This document shows positions 1 to 6,798 of a stretch of DNA of 64,000 nt, piece after piece. Under the pieces are notes generated by a model that had not been told where the DNA came from, searched no databases, and was given only the letters and a program-made list of their open reading frames with translations. Within the stretch, counting starts at the first letter, position 1, and the number at the start of each line of letters is the position of its first letter. This DNA comes from Sporichthyaceae bacterium (lineage in GTDB: Bacteria > Actinomycetota > Actinomycetes > Sporichthyales > Sporichthyaceae), in NCBI GenBank assembly GCA_036269075.1, contig DATASX010000069.1, forward strand, positions 1 through 64,000, written 5' to 3'. Made by a program: the position numbers and the translations under genes.

Positions 1-89
1 GCGGAGGAGCCTCCGTTTAGCAAGTGAGGTCCGGTTTCCTCGCCGAGGACCGTTACCGAGCAGGGCCCCCGAACCGGTGGAGGAAGACG

Positions 90-533
90 ATGGAAACCAC
101 AACTGCTGTCCCCGAGGATCCCCCGAGTCAGGCGGTGGACGCGCAACTCGACCCGGAGGGGCCGATGGGAAGGCTGATGGCTGCCGTGCCCCGGGCGTTG
201 TCGAGCCACGCCCACATCATCTTCCTCGCGCTGCTGGGCATCTATCTCGTCGTGCTGCCGCTGTTCGGGGTCGACGTGAGCGCCAAGGCGGAGCTGATCG
301 GCGGCAACTACACCAACGTGACCTCGGATCTCGGGGCGTGCATCGCCGCCGGTATGACCGTGCATCTGGTCAAGCGGGACCGAACCCGGTCGGCCGAGAT
401 CGCCGGACTTCTGCACGCCATGCATGAGCGTCACGAGGCACTGCACCAGCGGGTCGACACCGCCGTTCTGGCTGCTCAGCGCGCAGAAGCAGCCGCCACG
501 AGCCGCGGGCCGAACGAGGCCGGGCCGGGCTGA
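90..533 (+). CDS. Small membrane protein of unknown function
   Basis: The product is 147 residues and I do not recognise its family. It has a polar acidic N-terminus, one clear membrane helix at about residues 43-60, a weaker hydrophobic stretch at 81-95, and a charged Ala/His-rich helix at about 100-136 that could form a coiled coil. I chose ATG 90 because GGTGGAGGA sits just upstream; an upstream ATG at 24 would add 22 residues with no such site. It lies alone ahead of a convergent operon. Codon use matches its neighbours, so it is probably a real gene. No function can be inferred. Confidence 0.7.
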   Translation: METTTAVPEDPPSQAVDAQLDPEGPMGRLMAAVPRALSSHAHIIFLALLGIYLVVLPLFGVDVSAKAELIGGNYTNVTSDLGACIAAGMTVHLVKRDRTRSAEIAGLLHAMHERHEALHQRVDTAVLAAQRAEAAATSRGPNEAGPG

Positions 534-692
534 GCAGCAATCGCTGCCGCACCGGAGTCGGGGTCAAGAGCCTTGCCACGCTGCGCCACCGACGGGACTC
601 CGCCTCCAGGAACCAGAGTCCTGGTTGACCTGACGGTATGTCAGATATAAATGAGGCGGCGTGGCCGCCACCGGGCGCTCGACCAAGGCCAC

Positions 693-781
693 GTGAACAT
701 CACCTTTACCCGGCACGGCTGGGAGGACTACCAGTACCGGCGCACCCAGGACGCAAGACGTTCGACCGGATCAACAAACGC
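693..781 (+). pseudogene. Frameshifted, truncated YoeB/Txe-type toxin remnant
   Basis: From GTG 693 the frame reads VNITFTRHGWEDYQYRRTQD, which matches the N-terminus of YoeB/Txe mRNA-interferase toxins (the conserved WEDYQYW-type segment). At about 752 the homology moves back one base into RKTFDRINK, the next piece of the same family, and then stops. The C-terminal half, which carries the catalytic residues of the family, is absent. The frame ending at TGA 694-696 overlaps the GTG as GTGA, the usual layout of a YefM antitoxin stop on a YoeB start, but only about 13 codons of it are open. This is a decayed toxin-antitoxin locus. The rest of 534-857 shows no other coding signal. Confidence 0.6.
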
Positions 782-857
782 TCGGCGAGGGTCGGCCGTT
801 CGTTGGTGTGCAAGTGCATGGCGACGTCAGTGCTCCGCGTCGCGCCGTGGTGGATGC

Positions 858-2039
858 TCACGGTGCTGTCCTTGAATGCGATTTCTCCACCGGGCTGACG
901 GCCAGGCGCCGGCCGGCGAGGCCGTGCCGGCGCGAGCGCAGTCGCTGCGCCACGGAGATCAGCACCGCGGCGGCTGGGCTGGACGGGTCGGCCAGGACCA
1001 GCGGGTGGCCGGTGTCGCCTCCCGCGCGCAGTCCCCTTTCCATCGGGACCTGGCCCAGCAGCGGCACGTGCATCCCGAGTTCCCGGGTGAGTGCGTCGGC
1101 GACCAGTTGTCCTCCGCCGGCGCCGAAGATGGCGTCACGGGTGCCGTCCGCCAGCGTCAGCCAGGACATGTTCTCGATGACGCCCACGACTCGCTGGCCG
1201 GTTTGCTTGGCAATCGACCCGGCGCGCTCGGCCACCTCCGCCGCGGCTGGTTGCGGGGTGGTGACCACGATGATCTCGGCGCTCGGCAACAGCTGGGCCA
1301 GGGAGATCGCCACGTCGCCCGTGCCTGGTGGCAGATCGAGCAGCAGCACGTCCAGGTCGCCCCAGAACACATCGGCCAGGAACTGGTTCAGTGCCCGGTG
1401 CAGCATCGGTCCGCGCCAGATGACAGGGGCGTTGCCGTCGGTGAACATCCCCACGGAGATCACCTTGATGCCGTGGGCCACCGGAGGCATGATCATCTTC
1501 TCGACCTGGGTGGGGGTGGCTGTGACCCCGAGCATCCTGGGCACCGAGTGGCCGTGGATGTCAGCGTCGAGCACGCCGACCGACAGTCCACGCGCGGCGA
1601 GGGCGGCGGCGAGGTTGACTGTGACGCTGGACTTCCCGACGCCACCTTTGCCGGAGGCGATGCAGTACACCTTGGTGAGCGAACCGGGTTGGGCGAACGG
1701 GATCACCGGCTCGTCCTGATCCCCGCGCAGTCGGCGGCGCAGCGCGGTTCGTTGTTCATCGCTCATCACGTCCATCACGACAACTACCGCGCGCACGCCC
1801 TCGATGGAGCTGACGGCGGCGGTGGTGTCGCGGGTGAGTGTCTGTTTGAGCGGGCATCCGGCCACAGTCAGGTAGAGGGTGACGGTGACCAGTCCGGTCG
1901 AGTCGATGGTGACGTCCTTCACCATGCCCAGCTCGGTCAGCGGCTTTCTGATTTCCGGGTCGTTGACGGTGGCCAGCGCGGCCTGCACCTGCTCGGTCGT
2001 GGGTGGCGTCCGTGTCCGGATGTCTGCTGTGGTGGTCAT
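858..2039 (-). CDS. mrp: MIP18-Mrp/ApbC-type Fe-S cluster carrier P-loop ATPase
   Basis: The product is 393 residues. Residues about 15-95 form a MIP18/DUF59 domain with the NDPE motif near 26-29 and a conserved Cys at 62. Residues about 122-370 form an Mrp/NBP35 P-loop ATPase with GKGGVGKSS at about 130-138, DLPPGTGD and ENMS. This family loads or transfers Fe-S clusters onto apoproteins in the cytoplasm. The CxxC pair found in many Mrp proteins after ENMS is missing, so cluster binding would depend on other residues. ATG 2039 overlaps the upstream ferredoxin stop as ATGA, showing translational coupling. As last gene of an operon with two ferredoxins it may mature them or their partner. Confidence 0.92.
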   Translation of the reverse strand: MTTTADIRTRTPPTTEQVQAALATVNDPEIRKPLTELGMVKDVTIDSTGLVTVTLYLTVAGCPLKQTLTRDTTAAVSSIEGVRAVVVVMDVMSDEQRTALRRRLRGDQDEPVIPFAQPGSLTKVYCIASGKGGVGKSSVTVNLAAALAARGLSVGVLDADIHGHSVPRMLGVTATPTQVEKMIMPPVAHGIKVISVGMFTDGNAPVIWRGPMLHRALNQFLADVFWGDLDVLLLDLPPGTGDVAISLAQLLPSAEIIVVTTPQPAAAEVAERAGSIAKQTGQRVVGVIENMSWLTLADGTRDAIFGAGGGQLVADALTRELGMHVPLLGQVPMERGLRAGGDTGHPLVLADPSSPAAAVLISVAQRLRSRRHGLAGRRLAVSPVEKSHSRTAP

Positions 2040-2368
2040 GAGGCCAGATAAGCGGTGACGAATGCCGTGTCGGCACCGATCCGGCCGAGTTTGGTGGCAC
2101 CGCCGGGTGTGCCGAGCGGCTTGGGGCGCCCGGGCAGTGCTTCGGTGAAGAAACGAGCGTTCTCCTCGATGAACGCGGCGTCGACGACGTCGTCGAGTGG
2201 TGTGATGGCCTCGACGGGGCACACCGGCTCGCAGGCGCTGCAGTCGATGCACTCCTCCGGGTTCACGTAGGCCATGCGGCCGCCGACATAGATGCAGTCC
2301 ACGGGGCATTCGTCCATGCACGCGCGGTCGGTGACATCCACGCAGGCCGATCCGATGACGTAGGTCAT
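2036..2368 (-). CDS. fdxA: Seven-iron-type [3Fe-4S][4Fe-4S] ferredoxin (FdxA-like)
   Basis: The product is 110 residues with Cys at 9, 17, 21 and 25 and a second set at 40, 43, 46 and 50. This spacing matches Azotobacter ferredoxin I and mycobacterial FdxA, which carry one 3Fe and one 4Fe cluster. The C-terminal tail of about 60 residues is also usual for the group. It is a soluble electron carrier. ATG 2368 follows AAGGAAAG on the minus strand and the stop overlaps the Mrp start by 4 bp. It sits 55 bp after the ABC ATPase in the same direction, so it is probably in the same transcript as the flavoprotein and may carry its electrons. Confidence 0.93.
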   Translation of the reverse strand: MTYVIGSACVDVTDRACMDECPVDCIYVGGRMAYVNPEECIDCSACEPVCPVEAITPLDDVVDAAFIEENARFFTEALPGRPKPLGTPGGATKLGRIGADTAFVTAYLAS

Positions 2369-2423
2369 GGTGCTTTCCTTCAGGTGGGTGAGGAGACGAC
2401 CGCAGCGGCACATGATCGCCGGT

Positions 2424-3227
2424 TCAGACTTGTTGGGCGGCCATCGCGTCGGCTGGGGTCTGGGCCAGGTGCGCGAGGATCTCGTAACGCCGCCGCGCGA
2501 ACTCCGGTTCGAACTGGGCGCCGGGACGCCGCGGATTCGGGAGGTCGATGGTCCCGGTGACCCGAGCGGGTCGGGGGCTCAGCAGGACGACCCGGTCGGC
2601 CAGCAAGAGGGCCTCACTGACGTCGTGGGTGACGAACAGAATGGTGGTGCGGTAGTGCTCCCAGACGGTGATCAGCAGCTGCTGCATCTCTGAGCGAGTC
2701 TGCGCGTCCAGCGCCGCGAACGGTTCGTCCATGAGCAGGACCCGCGGGCGGGTGGCGAGGGTCCGAGCCAGTTGGACCCGCTGCCGCATTCCGCCCGAAA
2801 GCTGGCCGGGCAGGTGCTCGGCGAACTCCTCGAGGCCGACCTGGGCGAGGAGGGCGCGGGCCTCGGCGCGGCGGTGTGCCCGGTCCACCCCGCGGAGTCT
2901 GAGGGCGTACTCGACATTGCCTCGAGCCGATCGCCAGGGGAGCAGAGCGTCCTCCTGGAAGACCATGGCGCAGCGGCTGGTGGACCCGCCGACCGGGGCC
3001 CCGTCGACCTCGGCGGTGCCCGAGGTCTGGCGCAGCAGTCCGGCCAGTGTTCGCAGGATGGTGGATTTGCCGCAGCCGGACGGACCGAGCAGCACGACGA
3101 TCTCACCGGGTGCGACGTCGAGGTCGACGTGTGCGGCGAGCATGTTGCCGAACCCGATCCGTAAGTCGGCGAGTGCGACATGGGCGCCCACCGTCGTGGT
3201 ATCGGAAGCTTCGTCGGGGGGGATCAT
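2424..3227 (-). CDS. ABC transporter ATPase, nitrate/sulfonate/taurine type
   Basis: The product is 267 residues. It has Walker A GPSGCGKST, the Q-loop in MVFQEDALLPW, signature LSGGMRQRV, Walker B LLMDEPFAALD and switch His in FVTHD. The FQEDALLPW segment is typical of SsuB/TauB/NrtD ATPases. It would energise the permease encoded immediately upstream. Its ATG overlaps the permease stop as ATGA. About 20 N-terminal residues precede the first ABC strand and are not conserved. Confidence 0.95.
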   Translation of the reverse strand: MIPPDEASDTTTVGAHVALADLRIGFGNMLAAHVDLDVAPGEIVVLLGPSGCGKSTILRTLAGLLRQTSGTAEVDGAPVGGSTSRCAMVFQEDALLPWRSARGNVEYALRLRGVDRAHRRAEARALLAQVGLEEFAEHLPGQLSGGMRQRVQLARTLATRPRVLLMDEPFAALDAQTRSEMQQLLITVWEHYRTTILFVTHDVSEALLLADRVVLLSPRPARVTGTIDLPNPRRPGAQFEPEFARRRYEILAHLAQTPADAMAAQQV

Positions 3228-4165
3228 CGGGCGCCCCTGGGCAGCCAACGATTCACCCGGGCGCCGACTCGTTCGATGACCCACGAGGTGAGGAACCCCA
3301 GCGCCCCGATGGACAACATCCCCACCACGACCCCGGCGTAGTCGAGCAGCCCGTAGGACTGCCAGGTGTAATAGCCGATCCCGAACTGGCCCGAAATCAT
3401 TTCGGCGCTGATCACGCAGATCCAGGACACCCCCATCGCGACCGACAGGCCGGCGAAGATCCCCGGCAGGGCCCCCGGGATCACCACATTCAGCAGGATC
3501 GAGACTCGCCCGGCACCCATGGTGCGCGCGGCGTCCTCCCACACAGTCGGCAAGGCCTGCATCGCGTGGATGGTGCTGACGACCACGGGGAAGAACGCCG
3601 CGAAGTAGGTAATGAAGATGATGCCTTCCTCGCTGCTGGGGAACAGCAGGATCGCGAGGGGCACCAGGGCGATTGCGGGGATCGGGCGGGCGATCTCGAT
3701 CAGTGGTCGCAGCGCGCAGGCGGCGAGGCGGGAGCGGCCTACGGCAATACCCACGAGCACGCCGGTCACCGCGGCCAGCTCGAAGCCGATCACGATCCGC
3801 TCCATGCTGGAGAGCAGGTTGCGGTAGTACGTCCCACTTTTCAGCTGCGCCTGAAGCTCGGAGAACACCTCGGTCGGTGTCGGCAACTTGGTGAAGTTCA
3901 ACCACAGGTGGACGTGGTTGGCGGTGAGCAGTTGCCACAGCGCCAGCACGGCGATCACCGGAAGGAGTCTGAGCAGCAGCCCTGCGGCATACCCGCGAAG
4001 ATGCCGGATCGGTCCCGCGACACCCGGAGCCCAGGTCCGCCCGAGGCCCGTCCGAGCACGCGGTGCTCCGAGGGAGTAGGCGCCCGTGGCAGGTGGTCGT
4101 GGTGACGCCTCCGCGGCTGAGTTGATCGGGCCGGCGTCGAGCGCGGGCGATGGTCGCGGGGTCAT
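3224..4165 (-). CDS. ABC transporter permease, SsuC/TauC family
   Basis: The product is 313 residues. A proline-rich cytoplasmic N-terminus of about 55 residues precedes about six membrane helices of the BPD_transp_1 fold. The coupling-loop motif appears as EDAARTMGAGRVSILLNVVI, with the usual E-A-x3-G core, near residue 225. The segment PIPAIALVPLAILLF is typical of sulfonate, taurine and nitrate permeases. ATG 4165 follows GGAGGACAGG, a strong ribosome site. It ends 4 bp inside the ATPase gene. The 44 bp between it and the binding-protein gene contain no evident terminator. Confidence 0.94.
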   Translation of the reverse strand: MTPRPSPALDAGPINSAAEASPRPPATGAYSLGAPRARTGLGRTWAPGVAGPIRHLRGYAAGLLLRLLPVIAVLALWQLLTANHVHLWLNFTKLPTPTEVFSELQAQLKSGTYYRNLLSSMERIVIGFELAAVTGVLVGIAVGRSRLAACALRPLIEIARPIPAIALVPLAILLFPSSEEGIIFITYFAAFFPVVVSTIHAMQALPTVWEDAARTMGAGRVSILLNVVIPGALPGIFAGLSVAMGVSWICVISAEMISGQFGIGYYTWQSYGLLDYAGVVVGMLSIGALGFLTSWVIERVGARVNRWLPRGAR

Positions 4166-4209
4166 CCTGTCCTCCGGGTCGAATGCGCGATCTTGGGTGG
4201 CGCTTGGAA

Positions 4210-5652
4210 TCACGCGGCGGCGAAGCGGGCAAGGGCGCTCGGATAGTCCATCTGGCGGGCTTGCGGGTGACTGATCACATAGCCGGCAGCGTCGGTGTCC
4301 AGCGCGAAGGGCAGCAACCGGGAAGCGGGCTCCGCGGTCGGGTCGAGGACCCAGACGGCCGCGTCGGCGAACAACCGGGTGCCGGTGACGGTGTCCGGAA
4401 CGTAGGCCGCGCGGACGGCGCCGGTATGTGTGGCGATCTGCTGCAGGGCGCAGGTTGGGCTTGCGGCAAGGGAGGTGACGTCCTGTCCGGCGAACCAGAC
4501 CTCCGAAGCGGTGCGCGGGTTGTCCACGGGCAGGTTGCAGGCGGTGTCGGTGCCGTGCAGGGTGTCCGGGTCGGTGAGGCTCGCGCGGGTGGTGTCGTAG
4601 CCGGCCCCGTAGGCCGCCCGCACGTACTGGTCGTTGACGAACTGGCCGAGGTCGAGATTCGTCACCGATCCCAGGTCCTTGAGGAACGGCAGGTCGGTGG
4701 CCATCGCATCGGTCAACGGTTGTTTTATCGTCGGGTCGAAGGTCACCAGCCCGTTCGGTCCGTTGTAGAGGTAGACGACCTCGGGCTCGATCCCGGTGAT
4801 CGTCGCGACCCGTTGCGCCGCCGCCAGGGGCTGCGCGTTGATGTAGTCCGAGGTGTCCTTCACCGATTCCAGGAAGGCCTGCATCACCTCCGGGTGCGCC
4901 TTGGCATAGGACTGCCGGGCAAGCACCGCATGGAAGGTTGCGACGTTGTTGGTGCCTCCGTCGTAGAGCAACCGTCCCTGCTTGCGGAACACCATCAACT
5001 GCGGCCAGGGAACGAATTGCCCCAGCGCCGCAACCTGATGGTTCATCAGCGCCGAGGCCCCGACCGATGGCTCCTGGTTGAGCAGCCGGACATCGGAGAG
5101 GCTCATCCCGACATGCCCCACGGCGTTGGCGATCATGCCGTGGGCTGCGGAGCCGATGCTGGTGGAGATCACCTGGCCGCGCAGATCGGCGAGGGTGTGC
5201 GCCGGGGAGTCCGGCGGGACAACGATCTGGTTCAGTGATCCGCGCAGGTTGTAGCCGGTGATCCCGATCAGTTCGGATTTGGAGTCCGCGTACTGAGCGG
5301 TCTTGGAACCGTTCACCAGGGTCGGGTAATCGCCCATCGAACCGATGTCGACCTTGTCCGCGAGCATCTGCGCGGTCAACGGGGGACCGGATGGGAAGTC
5401 CAACCAGTGGACGCTGTAGGTGGTGCCGGTCGTCTTGCCCAACGCGGCAAGCTTGGCCTCGAAGGTGCCCCGGTCGCGTAGCAGTGTTCCGGCGTTGATC
5501 GTGTTTATCGTCTTGGACTGGTAGCCGACATCGACGGTGACCGTCGATGCGGCTGCCGAACTGGCCGTGCAGCCGGCCGCGAGCAGACTGGTGGCCAGCA
5601 GTCCGGCTGCGCCGGTCCGGACCCGTCCCCGGGTCAGGCTGGGCCGCGTCAT
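4210..5652 (-). CDS. ABC substrate-binding lipoprotein, sulfonate/nitrate (NMT1/SsuA) type, with long C-terminal extension
   Basis: The product is 480 residues with an export signal ending in lipobox LLAAGC (Cys 28), so it should be a lipid-anchored extracytoplasmic protein. Residues about 38-340 follow the SsuA/TauA fold: an opening GYQ strand, then W-x-x-F-x-x-GPP and DIGSMGDYPT. Typical members have about 320-340 residues. Here about 130 extra C-terminal residues contain a stretch (WVLDP, LLPFALDTDAAGYV) that loosely resembles the NosL fold; that is only a suggestion. ATG 5652 overlaps the ferredoxin stop as ATGA. The ligand is probably an organosulfur or similar small anion, but this is inferred from family alone. 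Confidence 0.9.
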   Translation of the reverse strand: MTRPSLTRGRVRTGAAGLLATSLLAAGCTASSAAASTVTVDVGYQSKTINTINAGTLLRDRGTFEAKLAALGKTTGTTYSVHWLDFPSGPPLTAQMLADKVDIGSMGDYPTLVNGSKTAQYADSKSELIGITGYNLRGSLNQIVVPPDSPAHTLADLRGQVISTSIGSAAHGMIANAVGHVGMSLSDVRLLNQEPSVGASALMNHQVAALGQFVPWPQLMVFRKQGRLLYDGGTNNVATFHAVLARQSYAKAHPEVMQAFLESVKDTSDYINAQPLAAAQRVATITGIEPEVVYLYNGPNGLVTFDPTIKQPLTDAMATDLPFLKDLGSVTNLDLGQFVNDQYVRAAYGAGYDTTRASLTDPDTLHGTDTACNLPVDNPRTASEVWFAGQDVTSLAASPTCALQQIATHTGAVRAAYVPDTVTGTRLFADAAVWVLDPTAEPASRLLPFALDTDAAGYVISHPQARQMDYPSALARFAAA

Positions 5653-5879
5653 CGGAGCAGGAAGGGGATGTTGACGGTGACGGCGCCGACCGGGCACCTG
5701 GCTGCGCAAGGGCCGCAGTACCAGCACTCGTCGACGTGCATGTAGGCCTTGCCGCTGTCCGGATGGATGGCGAGGGAGTCCAGCGGGCACATGTCCACAC
5801 AGAGGGTGCAGCCGTCGATGCATCTCGTCTCATCGACGGTGACCGGTACGTCACTTCGTTGCTGTGTCACCAGTGTCAT
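5649..5879 (-). CDS. AprB-like 2[4Fe-4S] ferredoxin
   Basis: The product is 76 residues with Cys at 20, 24, 27 and 31 and again at 52, 55, 58 and 62. The second set lies in ECWYCGPCAARCPVGAV, close to the CWECYSC region of adenylylsulfate reductase beta subunits. It lacks the long C-terminal wrap of true AprB. It probably accepts or donates electrons to the flavoprotein encoded two genes upstream, as AprB does with AprA. It lies 13 bp after the HEAT-repeat gene and overlaps the binding-protein start by 4 bp. Confidence 0.92.
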   Translation of the reverse strand: MTLVTQQRSDVPVTVDETRCIDGCTLCVDMCPLDSLAIHPDSGKAYMHVDECWYCGPCAARCPVGAVTVNIPFLLR

Positions 5880-5892
5880 GGGTCAGATCCCT

Positions 5893-6798
5893 TCACGGAT
5901 TCGGGTGCAGGCTCATTCGCGCGTAGGCACGTACGTCGGCGTCGAGATCGTTCTGCGCGGCCTCCAGCACCGCCCGCAGCTCGGGGCGTGCAGGCAACCA
6001 GGAGCCCAGGGCTTTGATCGCCGCCTTGCGCACGTCGAGGTTGTCGTCGTTGGCGGCCCCGATGAGGGCGTGCGCGCTCTCACCGGGATCGGCCGCCGAA
6101 AGCGCGTTGGCGGCGCCCTGGCGGACCTGCCAGGCGGATTCGCCCAGCGCGGCCTGGGCGATCAGCGCCGCCTCGGTGCTGCATCCGGTCTGGGACATGC
6201 CGCTCAGCGCGGCGGCTCGGACCAGCAGTTCGGGATCGCCCGCCAAGGCGATCAGGGTGGCCGTTCCGCGGGGATCGCCAACGGCGGCGATGCCGCGTGC
6301 GGCGGCGAGTCGGACAGCGGAACTGGTGTCGGTGGCCGCCTGGCCCAGCAGGTCGAGGGCATCCAGGGACACCAGGCCGAGCACGACCTCACCGCGCACC
6401 TGCGGCTCCGGATCACGCAGCCAGCGGCTCAGCTCGGGCACCAGGCAGAGCCGGTGGCGCCACAAGGCTCCGATGGCGGCCACCCGGATGACGGCCTCCG
6501 GGTGAGCGGCCGCATCGCGTAGGGCCTGGGCGAACTCCGGTCCGGCGACCAGGACCTCGCGCAACTCGCCCAGCAGATCGACGGCCTGTTCGCGGACGGA
6601 TTCGTCGGTGTCGTCCAGGGCCCGCGCGAAGATCGGCGAGGAGATGGTCCAGTCCTCGGTGGCCTCGCTGAGGACGCTGAGTGCGGTCCGGCGCACATCC
6701 GGATCGGGATCGTTGAGGAACCCGGCCAGCTCGTCCTCGGAGGGACACTCGTCGGCCAGTTCCAGCAGCGCGAGGATTCGGCTCGAGGTCATGGTCAC
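5893..6798 (-). CDS. HEAT-repeat protein of the redox operon
   Basis: The product is about 301 residues and consists almost wholly of HEAT/PBS-lyase-type repeats. The recurring unit is DPDPDVRRTAL / DTDESVREQAV / DPEPQVRGEVV, with about eight copies. Such proteins act as docking scaffolds and have no catalytic residues. Lying between the flavoprotein and its ferredoxin, it may hold the complex together or help cofactor insertion. GTG 6798 overlaps the flavoprotein stop as GTGA and has GAAGG 7 bases upstream; ATG 6792 and GTG 6804 are alternatives. Confidence 0.88.
   Translation of the reverse strand: MTMTSSRILALLELADECPSEDELAGFLNDPDPDVRRTALSVLSEATEDWTISSPIFARALDDTDESVREQAVDLLGELREVLVAGPEFAQALRDAAAHPEAVIRVAAIGALWRHRLCLVPELSRWLRDPEPQVRGEVVLGLVSLDALDLLGQAATDTSSAVRLAAARGIAAVGDPRGTATLIALAGDPELLVRAAALSGMSQTGCSTEAALIAQAALGESAWQVRQGAANALSAADPGESAHALIGAANDDNLDVRKAAIKALGSWLPARPELRAVLEAAQNDLDADVRAYARMSLHPNP

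Noticed and set aside
638-898. An 86-residue frame as an intact small gene
   Set aside because: Only the middle RKTFDRINK matches a family (YoeB), and its other half is in another frame; the rest looks non-coding.
858-2411. A single 517-residue frame covering the Mrp gene and the ferredoxin region
   Set aside because: The N-terminal part is an out-of-frame reading of the ferredoxin gene. Mrp similarity begins at ATG 2039 and the ferredoxin has its own frame and ribosome site.
3047-5238. Long plus-strand frames opposite the ABC and ferredoxin genes
   Set aside because: They are antisense shadows caused by GC-rich third positions, without family motifs or ribosome sites.
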